A program made the translations under genes and the position numbers. DNA of 64,000 nucleotides from Hyphomicrobiales bacterium (GTDB lineage: Bacteria; Pseudomonadota; Alphaproteobacteria; Rhizobiales; Rhizobiaceae), in assembly GCA_900471605.1 (NCBI GenBank), contig UCEY01000021.1, positions 62,199 through 126,198 of the forward strand, written 5' to 3'. The notes under the pieces were generated by a model. It worked only from the letters and a program-made list of their open reading frames with translations, made no database searches and was not told the DNA's origin. Of this stretch, positions 15,819 through 25,221 are shown piece after piece (the first letter of the stretch is position 1; the number at the start of each line of letters is the position of its first letter).

Positions 15819-17032
15819 AATTGCCCGTTGGGCCGAGGCACGTTGCCGTTCAGGTGAAAATCGCCGATCGCATGATGTTTCCAGCGCACAGGATCATGCA
15901 CCGTGTGGGTGCGGGCGTTGCGCCAGTGCCGGTCGAGGTTCAGGTCTTCCTTGGTCGCCGAGGTTCCTGCAAGTTCGAACAGGCCGTTGGTGGCGTCAAG
16001 TGCGGCCTCCGTCGTCAGGATCTTTGCTGCGGCGACGCTGAGCGATGCCTCGATCGCCGTCTCGGATGACGGGTTGATCTGCGCGACATCGACCTTGCGG
16101 CCGGCCCGTTCGAGAACCGCGCCTGCCGCTTCCAGCTTGACGGCAATCGAACCGGTCCGCGCAATGGTCAGCGGATCGGCAGTTGCGGTTTCCACGCCGA
16201 CATTGCGAATGCCGCGGGATTTGCCTCGCACGAAGCCGATCATGTCGGCGAAGGCGGCACGGGCGATCCCGAGATCGACGGCGGCATGCAGAAGCTGGCC
16301 GAGCGAGCCAAGCGGTGCATGCCGCTCGAAACTCCGGTAGTAGCTGATCACCGAATCCGCAGAAACGTAGACGTTGTCGATCAGCACCGTGCCGCTCGCG
16401 GTGGTGCGCTGGCCGAACCCGTCCCAGTCGTCGACGATGGTCAGACCTTCCGCATCGTGCGGCACGATCGCCATGACCACCCGCCCCTGAGGATCGAGAC
16501 CGAAGATGGCCACCCAGTCGGCAAACAGGGCGCCGGTCGAATAATATTTGCGCCCGGTGATCCGATAACCGGCTCCATCCGCCACCAGCCGGGTTTCGAT
16601 ATCGCCGGCTGCCTTGGTGCCGGATTCGGCGAGGGCATTGCCGAAATGCTCGCCGGCGAGCGCCCGGGCGAAGAAATACTTCTTCTGCTCCTCGGAACCG
16701 GCAAGACGCAGGGCTTCGAGAATGGAGAAGTGGTTCTGCGGGATCTGCCCGACCGACGCATCGGCTTCGGACAGGATGGCGATCACTTCCGCCAGGAAGG
16801 CGTTGGAAATGTCGGCACCGCCGTATTCGGCGGGCACGGTGATCCCGAGCAGCCCCGATTGGGCAACCAGTTCCATCTCCTCATGCGGCAGCAGCCTTTG
16901 CCGGTCGCGGAGGCTCGAACCTTCGGCGATCCGCGCGGAGAGCCCCTTCGCCACCTCGATCGCCTGGTCCTCGGTCGCGAGGTATGGAGCGACTGCTCTG
17001 ATCTTTCCTGCCAAATGGAAAATCCTGCTCAT
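15815..17032 (-). CDS. SfnB-family sulfur-acquisition oxidoreductase (acyl-CoA dehydrogenase fold)
   Basis: A 405-residue flavoprotein of the acyl-CoA-dehydrogenase/DszC monooxygenase superfamily, resembling SfnB proteins expressed in sulfur starvation. Marks are LLGITVPAEYGGADISNAFLAEVIAILSEADASVGQIPQ near residues 60-100, GRKYYSTGALFADW, and the C-terminal NGLFELAGTSATKEDLNLDRHWRNARTHTVHDP typical of FMN-dependent desulfurising members. The ATG at 17032 follows GGGGAAG by five bases. It is divergent from an LLM monooxygenase gene, and the two could act together on an organosulfur compound. The oxygenase substrate and reductase are not evident nearby. Confidence 0.88.
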   Translation of the reverse strand: MSRIFHLAGKIRAVAPYLATEDQAIEVAKGLSARIAEGSSLRDRQRLLPHEEMELVAQSGLLGITVPAEYGGADISNAFLAEVIAILSEADASVGQIPQNHFSILEALRLAGSEEQKKYFFARALAGEHFGNALAESGTKAAGDIETRLVADGAGYRITGRKYYSTGALFADWVAIFGLDPQGRVVMAIVPHDAEGLTIVDDWDGFGQRTTASGTVLIDNVYVSADSVISYYRSFERHAPLGSLGQLLHAAVDLGIARAAFADMIGFVRGKSRGIRNVGVETATADPLTIARTGSIAVKLEAAGAVLERAGRKVDVAQINPSSETAIEASLSVAAAKILTTEAALDATNGLFELAGTSATKEDLNLDRHWRNARTHTVHDPVRWKHHAIGDFHLNGNVPRPNGQF

Positions 17033-17190
17033 GTGCGCTTCCCCGGTTAAGCCTGTCATTGAGCCATGCTGCAAAGGTCCAGAGAAGGAATAAAGCTTCA
17101 ATTGCAGGCGCCGAACGGAGCGAATTTTCTCTTTTTTGCGGCCTGAAAGAGAGATTTCTGGATTGTCACGCCAAGTTGAGCACAAGGAGA

Positions 17191-17232
17191 GAGAATTTCT
17201 CCGGCGTAATGCGATTGGCGCAACAACGTTGC
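17191..17232. promoter_or_regulatory. Inverted repeats in the SfnB/LLM divergent promoter region
   Basis: Two small dyads lie between the divergent sulfur genes: GAGAATTTCTC at 17191-17201 (five-base arms around one T) and GCAAC-AAC-GTTGC at 17220-17232. Looser relatives of the first occur near 17120 and 17150. Either could be the target of the Rrf2 protein or of a CysB-like LysR regulator. Evidence is only symmetry and position. Confidence 0.35.
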
Positions 17233-17302
17233 TTAGCACGCACGCGGGGAATGCCTACTTTAGGGTGACCAGCCGTTTCTCTTTCCCAACAGAGCGCCTC
17301 CC

Positions 17303-18622
17303 ATGACAAAATCCCTGCACCTCACCGCTTTCATGCGTCCCGTCAGCCTGCATACCGGCGCATGGCGCTATCCCGGCGCCTATCCGGATGCCAACTTCAA
17401 TTTCGGGCACATCAAGTCCTTCATCCAGAAGCTGGAGTCCGCCAAGTTCGACGCCTTTTTCATGGCCGATCATCTGGCGGTGCTGAACATGCCGGTGGAG
17501 GCTCTGAAGCGCAGCCATACGGTGACGTCGTTCGAGCCGTTCACGCTGCTGTCGGCGCTGGCCGCCGTCACCGAGAAGATCGGGCTTGCGGCAACCGCAT
17601 CGACCACGTTCGACGAACCCTATCACGTCGCCCGCCGGTTCGCCTCGCTCGACCATATCAGCAACGGCCGGGCGGCCTGGAACATCGTCACAACCTCCAA
17701 CCCGGATTCCGCCCGCAATTTCGGCCTCGACGACCATGTCGAACACGGCGAGCGCTACAAGCGGGCGCGAGAGTTCTATGACGTCGTCACCGGCCTGTGG
17801 GACAGCTTTGCCGACGACGCATTCATCCGCGACCAGCAAACCGGCATCTTCTTCGATCCGGAAAAGATGCACGTACTCGATCACAAGGGCGAAGAGCTCA
17901 GCGTGCGCGGGCCGCTCAACATCGCCCGGCCGGTGCAGGGCTGGCCGGTGATCGTGCAGGCGGGGCAGTCGGAACCGGGACGCCAGCTCGCGGCCGAGAC
18001 CGCCGAACTGGTCTTCTGTTCGCCCCGCGATCTCGCCGCCGCCAAGGCGCTCTACGGAGATATCAAGGGTCGGATGGGCGCCGCCGGGCGCAATCCCGAC
18101 CATATGAAGATTCTGCCGGCCGCATTCATCGTCGTCGGCGATACGGTCGAAGAGGCGAAGGCGAAGCGGGCGAAACTCGACAGCCTCGTGCATTACGACA
18201 GCGCCATCGCCTCGCTGTCGATCGCGCTCGGCCATGACGCCTCCGGTTTCGACCCGGACGGCCCGCTGCCGGAGATCCCGGAAACCAATGCCAGCAAGTC
18301 CGGCCGCGCCCAGGTCCTGAAACTCGCCGAGCAGGAGAAGCTGACGGTGCGCCGGCTCGCGCAGCGTTACGGCGGTTATTCGGGCCTTGCCTTCGTGGGC
18401 ACGCCGCAAACCATTGCCGACGAGATGCAGGCCTGGCTTTCGGAAGAGGCCAGCGACGGTTTCACGGTCGTCTTTCCGTACCTGCCGCAGGGCCTGGACG
18501 ACGTGACACAGCGTGTCATCCCCGAGCTCCAGCGCCGCGGCATCTTCCGCCGCGACTATGAGGGAACAACGCTTCGTGAACACCTCGGCCTGCCGCGACC
18601 GGTCAATCGCTTCTTTCCCTGA
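17303..18622 (+). CDS. LLM-class FMN-dependent monooxygenase, NtaA/SnaA/DszA group
   Basis: A 439-residue bacterial-luciferase-like monooxygenase that uses reduced FMN and oxygen. Family marks are LTAFMRPVSLHTGAWRYPGA at the N-terminus, FDAFFMADHLAVL, ASTTFDEPYHVARRFASLDH, GRAAWNIVTTSN and GERYKRAREFYDVV, then VQAGQSEPGRQLAAETAELVF. Members cleave C-S or C-N bonds in sulfones, nitrilotriacetate or dibenzothiophene sulfone. Adjacent Rrf2 and SfnB-type genes favour a sulfur source. It is divergent from SfnB across 270 bp with inverted repeats. No flavin reductase gene is in the window, so FMNH2 must come from elsewhere. Confidence 0.9.
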   Translation: MTKSLHLTAFMRPVSLHTGAWRYPGAYPDANFNFGHIKSFIQKLESAKFDAFFMADHLAVLNMPVEALKRSHTVTSFEPFTLLSALAAVTEKIGLAATASTTFDEPYHVARRFASLDHISNGRAAWNIVTTSNPDSARNFGLDDHVEHGERYKRAREFYDVVTGLWDSFADDAFIRDQQTGIFFDPEKMHVLDHKGEELSVRGPLNIARPVQGWPVIVQAGQSEPGRQLAAETAELVFCSPRDLAAAKALYGDIKGRMGAAGRNPDHMKILPAAFIVVGDTVEEAKAKRAKLDSLVHYDSAIASLSIALGHDASGFDPDGPLPEIPETNASKSGRAQVLKLAEQEKLTVRRLAQRYGGYSGLAFVGTPQTIADEMQAWLSEEASDGFTVVFPYLPQGLDDVTQRVIPELQRRGIFRRDYEGTTLREHLGLPRPVNRFFP

Positions 18623-18798
18623 CGGATTACGGGCCGGAACGTTGCAAAGATCGTCATTTCGCCAACCGCCACATTCCGGACATAATTATTTCAAATGCGT
18701 CAACGAATTAGTATAGGGTTTTGATAGACTACGTTGACCGGAACGGTATTTAGCCGGAAAGTTGGGGTGCGTGATGTTCAACCGACTGGAGGCTGACG

Positions 18799-18990
18799 AT
18801 GATTGCTGGTGGCTTATCCCTGTTTGGATTTGATCTGTTCGGACCGACCCGCCGTTCGCCCGGCAAGACGGACGCGGACAGCGCGGAACGCAAGACGCTC
18901 GAAAAGGTGCGCGGGGACCGCGACGAGAACCGCGATCCCGATCGGGAACATTCGGAAAGCTTCTTCTGGGGCATGTATCCCGTCTATTGA
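18799..18990 (+). CDS. Small hypothetical protein, 63 residues
   Basis: Starts MIAGGLSLFGFDLFGP and ends FFWGMYPVY, with a highly charged middle rich in Asp, Glu and Arg. The ATG is preceded by GGAGG with a six-base spacer, the best reason to believe it. It stands alone after the LLM gene, with a 176-bp gap that contains AT-rich sequence suitable for a promoter. The hydrophobic start is too short for a sure membrane span. Function is unknown. Confidence 0.5.
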   Translation: MIAGGLSLFGFDLFGPTRRSPGKTDADSAERKTLEKVRGDRDENRDPDREHSESFFWGMYPVY

Positions 18991-19035
18991 GGCCGGGCCG
19001 TTCCTCTACGAGGCGGCTGCCTGACAGATAAAGAA

Positions 19036-19068
19036 AAGGCCGGCGAAGCCATCCGCTTCGCCGGCCTT
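19036..19068 (-). terminator. Strong hairpin terminator of the peroxiredoxin gene
   Basis: AAGGCCGGCGAAG (19036-19048) and CTTCGCCGGCCTT (19056-19068) form a perfect 13-bp stem with a seven-base loop. Read on the minus strand, the stem is followed by TTTTCTTTATC, so it is a good intrinsic terminator for the peroxiredoxin gene, whose stop is 22 bp away. It may also stop plus-strand transcription from the small ORF. Confidence 0.8.
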
Positions 19069-19089
19069 GATGTTTCCGCCGAACCGATA

Positions 19090-19749
19090 TCAGGCGGTCG
19101 GCTGCCTGGTCTTGCGCAGATAGGGCAGGACGGTGTCGAACGAACCGAAGCGGGTGATCGCGTCTTCGTTGGAGACGGCGGCGGTGATGATCACGTCCTC
19201 GCCCTGCTTCCAGTTGGCCGGTGTCGCCACCTGATGCTTGGCGGTGAGCTGGATCGAATCGATCGCCCGCAGGATCTCGTCGAAGTTACGGCCGGTGGTC
19301 ATCGGGTAGGTGAGGATCAGCTTGATCTTCTTGTCCGGCCCGATGACGTAGACCGAGCGCACCGTCGCATTGTCGGCGGGCGTGCGGCCTTCCGAGCTTT
19401 CGCCTGCCGCGGCGGGCAGCATGTCGTAGAGCTTGGCGACGTTGAGGTCGCGGTCGCCGATCAGGGGGTACTCCACTTCGAAGCCGGTGGCGGTCTTGAT
19501 GTCGTCCTTCCACTTGCCGTGGCTTTCGACCGGATCGACGGAGATTCCGACGATTTTGACGCCACGCTTGCGAAATTCGCCTTCAAGCCCTGCCATGGCG
19601 CCGAGTTCGGTCGTGCAGACCGGGGTGAAGTTCTTCGGATGGGAAAACAGCACGGCCCAGCCGTTGCCGATCCAGTCGTGGAAATGGATCGTCCCCTGCG
19701 TGGTCTCGGCTGTGAAATCCGGTGCGATATCGTTGATGCGAAGGCTCAT
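19090..19749 (-). CDS. 1-Cys peroxiredoxin (Prx6/AhpE-like)
   Basis: A 219-residue thiol peroxidase reducing hydrogen peroxide and organic hydroperoxides. Cys45 sits in the Prx6-type motif FTPVCTTELGAMA, and the long C-terminal domain (KQGEDVIITAAVSNEDA) is typical of this subfamily. No resolving cysteine appears in the usual 2-Cys position. The ATG at 19749 begins the conserved N-terminus. It is transcribed alone and ends in a strong hairpin. Its role near the sulfur genes may be protection during monooxygenase activity, but this is only positional. Confidence 0.93.
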   Translation of the reverse strand: MSLRINDIAPDFTAETTQGTIHFHDWIGNGWAVLFSHPKNFTPVCTTELGAMAGLEGEFRKRGVKIVGISVDPVESHGKWKDDIKTATGFEVEYPLIGDRDLNVAKLYDMLPAAAGESSEGRTPADNATVRSVYVIGPDKKIKLILTYPMTTGRNFDEILRAIDSIQLTAKHQVATPANWKQGEDVIITAAVSNEDAITRFGSFDTVLPYLRKTRQPTA

Positions 19750-20056
19750 ATCTCGGCTCCCTTGAATTGTTTCGTGATTGGCGTGTTTGCAGATCCGGCA
19801 GCCTGGCGCCCGGTCGTCGACTGATCGTCAAGATTCTAACGAAAACGCTCCTGCTCTCCGGCTGCACTTGCAATTGTCGACCGCCATGTCCGTGCCAATG
19901 GCATGAAGCCCCGGACATTTCCGATCGATGGCAGGATACTATCCTCTTCCGAATTTGACGCGACCTCGTTTGTTCCAAAATGCCGCTGCGAAAGAGTGTA
20001 GCTTTCCAAACGAGGCCGATTTCGGCGCGTTCCATCATCCATGCCCGGGATGAACC
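19750..20056. other. 307-bp gap without a recognisable gene
   Basis: It lies between the peroxiredoxin start and the IclR-type gene stop, both on the minus strand, so it should hold the peroxiredoxin promoter. Base composition is lower in GC than in the flanking genes. I see no convincing ORF with a ribosome site, RNA structure or OxyR-like repeat. Confidence 0.5.
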
Positions 20057-20815
20057 TCAGCGGCGATAGCCGAGCGCCCGGCTGATATCGTCCGCAGCGC
20101 TTCGGACCATCAGCAGGAAGCCTTCGCGCCGCTCGTTGTAGCGCACCGTCGGAACGCCGAGATTGAGGGCGGCGACGACCCCGCCGCTGCCGTCGAAGAT
20201 CGGCGCGGCAATGCCGGTGGAGCCGGTGACGAATTCCTGATCGTTCAGCGCATAGCCATCCCGGCGGACCTTCACGAGCACCTCTCGGATGCGTTCGATA
20301 TCGGTTACTGTATACCGGGTATAGGAAAGGAGTTGAACGCGGGAGAGATAGTGTTCCAGCTCTTCCTTCGGCGTGAAGGCAAGCAGCACGCGGCCGGTTG
20401 CCGTGCAATAGGCGGCGATCGCTGCGTCGAGGTTGACGTCGTAGCGCACCCGATGCCGGCTGACGCATTTCGCCAGCCGCCTGATGTCGCAATGGGCATT
20501 CATCGTTGCGAGCAGGATGGTCTCGCCGGATTCGTCACGCAGCTTTTCCATGAAAGGTTTTGCCACGACGACCAGGGGCTCTTCGTGACGCCGGAAGGGA
20601 AAGCCGTGGCGGCTGGCTTCCACCAGCATGTAACGGCCGGCATCGTCCTGGACCACATGGCCACGGGCAGCGAGCGTCTGCACGAGACCGTGCGCGCTGC
20701 TTTTCGGAAAGGAGAGATCGCGCACGATCTGGGCAAGCGGCACTGCTTCCCGCCGGGACGCCATATACTCCAGGAGGTCGAGAATCCGGCCCGCGCTTTT
20801 GATTTCGGAGTTCAT
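20057..20815 (-). CDS. IclR-family transcriptional regulator
   Basis: A 252-residue regulator. The N-terminal winged helix (SAGRILDLLEYMA, SFPKSSAHGLVQTLAARGHV) is followed by the IclR effector domain with RVLLAFTPKEELEHYL, DGYALNDQEFVTGSTGIAAPIFDGSGGVVAALNLGVP. The ATG at 20815 begins the usual N-terminus; an ATG at 20836 would add seven residues and neither has a strong ribosome site. It is divergent from the deacetylase/ABC/acylase operon, the likely target. IclR proteins often control catabolic operons for aromatic or amide compounds; here the effector is unknown. Confidence 0.9.
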   Translation of the reverse strand: MNSEIKSAGRILDLLEYMASRREAVPLAQIVRDLSFPKSSAHGLVQTLAARGHVVQDDAGRYMLVEASRHGFPFRRHEEPLVVVAKPFMEKLRDESGETILLATMNAHCDIRRLAKCVSRHRVRYDVNLDAAIAAYCTATGRVLLAFTPKEELEHYLSRVQLLSYTRYTVTDIERIREVLVKVRRDGYALNDQEFVTGSTGIAAPIFDGSGGVVAALNLGVPTVRYNERREGFLLMVRSAADDISRALGYRR

Positions 20816-20882
20816 GTATGTGAACGAAACCCCCATTGATGGTCATCGGATCGGCTCATAACAATTCTGCCTAGAAAGCAGC

Positions 20883-20900
20883 CACCCCCATTTCGGGGTG
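20883..20900 (+). repeat. Leader hairpin before the deacetylase gene
   Basis: CACCCC (20883-20888) pairs with GGGGTG (20895-20900) around CATTTC, about 25 bp before the deacetylase ATG and inside the IclR divergent region. There is no T-run. It could shape the 5' end of the long operon mRNA or be part of an operator. Confidence 0.4.
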
Positions 20901-20925
20901 CCGCGCTGAGAGGACGAACGATCTC

Positions 20926-21861
20926 ATGAATGCGCCGAATAAGCAAAACGATGCCTCCGAACCTTGGACCTGGCCGGATAGTGTCTGGCAGCAAAAGATT
21001 CAGAAGGTGCGCGCCGGGCGCTCCCTGAGACCGGCGAAATGGAAAAACGGCGCACGCATGGCAGTGGCATTGTCCTTCGATTCCGATCACGAGACGATGG
21101 AGCTGAAAAACGGGGGCATGTCCTTTGGCACGATGAGCCGCGGCCAGTATGGCGCCCGCGCCGGCATGCCGCGCATCCTGAGCCTACTCGAAAAATACTC
21201 CGTGCCTGCCTCCTTCTTCATGCCGGCCGTCTCGGCGATGATCAATGCGGAAGAGGTGAAGACCGTGGTTTCGTCGGGCCACGAGCTTGGAATCCATAGC
21301 TGGATACACGAATTCAACTCCCGGCTCGACGAGATGACGGAACGGGATCTGGCGCTGCGCGCCGCCGACACTCTCGAACGACTGTCCGGTATCCGCCCGG
21401 TCGGCATGCGCACCGCATCCTGGGATTTCAGCCCCCATACGCTGAAGATCGCTCGCGAGATGGGCTTGCTCTACGACAGCTCGCTGATGGCCGACGAGGA
21501 GCCTTACGAACTTCTGGAAGACGGCGAGCCGACCGGCGTGGTGGAAATCCCGGTCGAATGGATCCGCGACGACGCACCTTACGTGGCGATGGACCGGATG
21601 ACCGGCGCGCGGCCCTATGGCGGCCCGGCCATGGTGCTGGACATCTTCGCACGCGAGCTGGAAGTCGCCTGGGAAGAGGGCGGTCTGTTCCAGCTCACCA
21701 TGCACCCGCATCACGTCGGGCACCGGTCGCGGATCTTCATTCTGGAAGAGATCATTCGGCTCGCCAGGTCGAAGGGCGACATCTGGTTCTGCACCCATGC
21801 GGAACTGGCCCGCTACTGTGCCGACGAGGCCGGGCTCAAGACCGCCGAGAGGGCGGCGTAA
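20926..21861 (+). CDS. Polysaccharide-deacetylase (NodB-fold) hydrolase
   Basis: A 311-residue carbohydrate-esterase-4 fold metal hydrolase with no signal peptide. The metal and catalytic motif reads ALSFDSDHE near residues 48-56, and the second motif is HSWIH (the HS/TxxH motif). A later HPHHVGHRSRI provides the C-terminal histidine. Cytoplasmic members of this fold include allantoinase PuuE and other amide or acetyl hydrolases, so the substrate need not be a polysaccharide. First gene of an operon running to the penicillin acylase at 30369. Combined with that amidase it suggests use of an N-acylated compound. Confidence 0.87.
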   Translation: MNAPNKQNDASEPWTWPDSVWQQKIQKVRAGRSLRPAKWKNGARMAVALSFDSDHETMELKNGGMSFGTMSRGQYGARAGMPRILSLLEKYSVPASFFMPAVSAMINAEEVKTVVSSGHELGIHSWIHEFNSRLDEMTERDLALRAADTLERLSGIRPVGMRTASWDFSPHTLKIAREMGLLYDSSLMADEEPYELLEDGEPTGVVEIPVEWIRDDAPYVAMDRMTGARPYGGPAMVLDIFARELEVAWEEGGLFQLTMHPHHVGHRSRIFILEEIIRLARSKGDIWFCTHAELARYCADEAGLKTAERAA

Positions 21862-21904
21862 ACAGTTCTTGAATACAGCAGCAACAACAATGAGGGTAAG
21901 GAAC

Positions 21905-23398
21905 ATGTCTGCCAAATTCGCATCCATAGGCGCCATGCTGTTGGCGCTCACCGCGTCGACCGCGCTTGCGCAAACCAAGGATACGCTGACCATCGATCTG
22001 CCGAACGACGCGGCGACACTCGATCCGCATCTGCAGTGGAATACCGACAGCTACTCGATCTACCGCAATATCTTCGACAACCTGCTGACCCGCGATGCGA
22101 AGGGCGAGATCGTTCCGCAGGTCGCCAAATCCTGGAAATATCTGGACGACAAGACGATCGAATTCCAGATCCGCGACGACGTGACGTTCCAGGACGGCAC
22201 GAAGCTGACCGCAGAGGACGTCGCTTTCTCGATCAACCGCATCATCGATCCGAAGCTGAAGAGCCCGCAGCTCTCGCAGTTCGACCAGATCGCCAAGGCG
22301 GAGGCGGTGAGCCCGACCGTGGTCAAGATGACCACCAAGTCGGCCTATCCGGCGCTGCTTGCCCAGCTTGTCAAGCTTTCGATCGTGCCGAAGGCCTATG
22401 TCGAAAAGGTCGGCGACCAGGAATTCAACGTCAAGCCGATGGGTTCCGGCCCCTACAAGATGGCCAACTGGCAGAAGGGCGTTCAGACCGAGCTCGAAGC
22501 CTATGCCAGCTACTGGCGCACCAAGCCGCCGTTCCAGAAGGTGGTCTTCCGCACCGTGCCCGACGTCTCGACCCGCATCGCCGACCTGAAGACCGGCAAG
22601 GCCGACCTCGTCCGCGACGTGCCGCCGGACCAGGCCGAAAGCATCAAGAGCGACAGCAATTCTCAGGTCCTCTCGGTCCCGACCGAGCGCATCGGCTACC
22701 TGTTCATCAATGCGCAGGGCGGCGTCACCAAGGACGTCCGCGTCCGCCAGGCGATCGCCTATGCGATCGACCGCCAGGCGCTCGTCGAAGCGCTGCTCGA
22801 AGGTTACGGCAAGCCGGTGGAAGTCCTCGGCGCCGAACCGGTCTTCGGTTATACCGACAAGGTCAAGGGTTACGAATACAATCTCGACAAGGCGAAGGAA
22901 CTGGTGAAGGCAGCGGGCGCGGAAGGCGCCACGGTCGAATTCCTGACCTCCCCGGCCTATAGCCGGGCGACCGTCGAGGCGATCCAGCAGATGGTCAACG
23001 AGACCGGCCTCAAGGTTGAAATCTCCTCGAGCGACCAGGCGACCTTCCTGAAGCGCCGCCAGGGCGATCCGGCCAATGCCGGCGGCCTCGCCTTCGGCGC
23101 CTGGTCCTGCGCCTGCCAGGACGTCGATGGAGTGATTTTCCCGCTGTTCCGTACCGGCAGCATCTGGGCCAAGTATTCGAACACCAAGTTCGATGAGGCG
23201 GTCGACAAGGCGCGCGTCATCCTCGATCAGAAGGAGCGCCTGAAGCTCTATGAGCAGGCCTACCAGATCTTGAAGGACGACGTGCCGGGCATGGGCCTCT
23301 ACCAGGCCTATGCGCTCTATGGTGCGAGCAAGAAGCTGAAGTGGCAGCCGACCGCCAACGAAGCCATGTTCGTCACCGACATGAGCTGGCAGCAGTAA
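21905..23398 (+). CDS. ABC transporter substrate-binding protein, peptide/nickel (DppA/OppA) family
   Basis: A 497-residue exported binding protein. The signal peptide covers about 20 residues and ends at ALAQTKD. The family-5 fold is clear from DAATLDPHLQWNTDSYSIYRNIFDNLLTRD, the block FQDGTKLTAEDVAFSINRI and PVEVLGAEPVFGY. The frame is open further upstream inside the deacetylase gene, but the signal peptide fixes the start at 21905. The family carries di- and oligopeptides, glutathione, opines and acylated amino compounds. It feeds the permeases and ATPases that follow. Confidence 0.92.
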   Translation: MSAKFASIGAMLLALTASTALAQTKDTLTIDLPNDAATLDPHLQWNTDSYSIYRNIFDNLLTRDAKGEIVPQVAKSWKYLDDKTIEFQIRDDVTFQDGTKLTAEDVAFSINRIIDPKLKSPQLSQFDQIAKAEAVSPTVVKMTTKSAYPALLAQLVKLSIVPKAYVEKVGDQEFNVKPMGSGPYKMANWQKGVQTELEAYASYWRTKPPFQKVVFRTVPDVSTRIADLKTGKADLVRDVPPDQAESIKSDSNSQVLSVPTERIGYLFINAQGGVTKDVRVRQAIAYAIDRQALVEALLEGYGKPVEVLGAEPVFGYTDKVKGYEYNLDKAKELVKAAGAEGATVEFLTSPAYSRATVEAIQQMVNETGLKVEISSSDQATFLKRRQGDPANAGGLAFGAWSCACQDVDGVIFPLFRTGSIWAKYSNTKFDEAVDKARVILDQKERLKLYEQAYQILKDDVPGMGLYQAYALYGASKKLKWQPTANEAMFVTDMSWQQ

Positions 23399-23416
23399 CA
23401 GACGGATAACGCGACC

Positions 23417-24337
<921 letters not shown>

Positions 24338-24346
24338 GAGAAGGCT

Positions 24347-25210
24347 TTGAGTACCGCCGTCATCGCTCTTCGCCAACGCCTTCGCCGGATCCCCATTTCG
24401 GTCATCCTCGTGTCGATCGTCTTCCTGGTGATCGTGCTTCTGGCGATCTTCGCGCCCTGGGTGGCGCCAGCCGACCCCAATCGGCAGAACCTGCTCGGAC
24501 GCCTGAAGCCGCCGGGCTTCGAGATGCGCGGCATCACCTACTGGCTCGGCACCGACGATCTCGGCCGCGATCTGTTGTCGCGCACGCTTTACGGGGCAGG
24601 CGTCTCGCTCTCCGTCGCCGTGCTTTCCGTGGTCGTCTCGTCGCTGGTCGGCGTGACGCTCGGCATGATCGCCGGCTGGTTCCGCGGCAAGATCGAGATC
24701 CTGATCATGCGCCTCGTCGACATCATGATGTCGATCCCGGCAATCCTGCTCGCGGTGCTCACCGTCGCGGTGCTCGGTCCCGGCTTCCTGAAACTGGTGC
24801 TGGTTCTCGGCCTCACCCGCTGGCCGCGCTACACCCGCGTCGCCTATGCCCAGACGCTGCAGGTGGCGAACCTGCCGTTCATCAAGGCGTCCGAACTTGC
24901 GGGGGCGGGGGCAGCGCGCATTCTCTTCCATCACATCCTGCCGAATATCGCAGGCCCGGTGCTGATCGTCGCCACCGCCGAGTTCGGCCTGATGATCCTG
25001 ATGGAAGCGGGCCTGTCCTTCCTCGGCCTCGGCATCCAGCCGCCGGCTTCGAGCTGGGGTTCGATCATGAGCGTCGGCCGTCAATATATCGAACGGGCCT
25101 GGTGGATCGTCGCTTTTCCCGGCGCCTGTCTCTTCCTGCTCGTCTTTTCCGTCAACGTGCTTGGCGACTGGTTGCGAGACCAGCTCGACCCACGTTCCCG
25201 TAGCCGTTGA
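24347..25210 (+). CDS. ABC peptide transporter permease (DppC type)
   Basis: A 287-residue inner-membrane protein, the second half of the channel. DppC marks are GITYWLGTDDLGRDLLSRTLYGAGVSL after the first span and the loop FIKASELAGAGAARILFHHILPN. The start is a TTG at 24347, eight bases after AGGAG; no ATG fits the N-terminus. It follows DppB by nine bases. An SDR gene lies between it and the ATPase genes, an unusual interruption for a peptide importer operon. Confidence 0.93.
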   Translation: MSTAVIALRQRLRRIPISVILVSIVFLVIVLLAIFAPWVAPADPNRQNLLGRLKPPGFEMRGITYWLGTDDLGRDLLSRTLYGAGVSLSVAVLSVVVSSLVGVTLGMIAGWFRGKIEILIMRLVDIMMSIPAILLAVLTVAVLGPGFLKLVLVLGLTRWPRYTRVAYAQTLQVANLPFIKASELAGAGAARILFHHILPNIAGPVLIVATAEFGLMILMEAGLSFLGLGIQPPASSWGSIMSVGRQYIERAWWIVAFPGACLFLLVFSVNVLGDWLRDQLDPRSRSR

Positions 25211-25221
25211 GGTTTCAAGTC

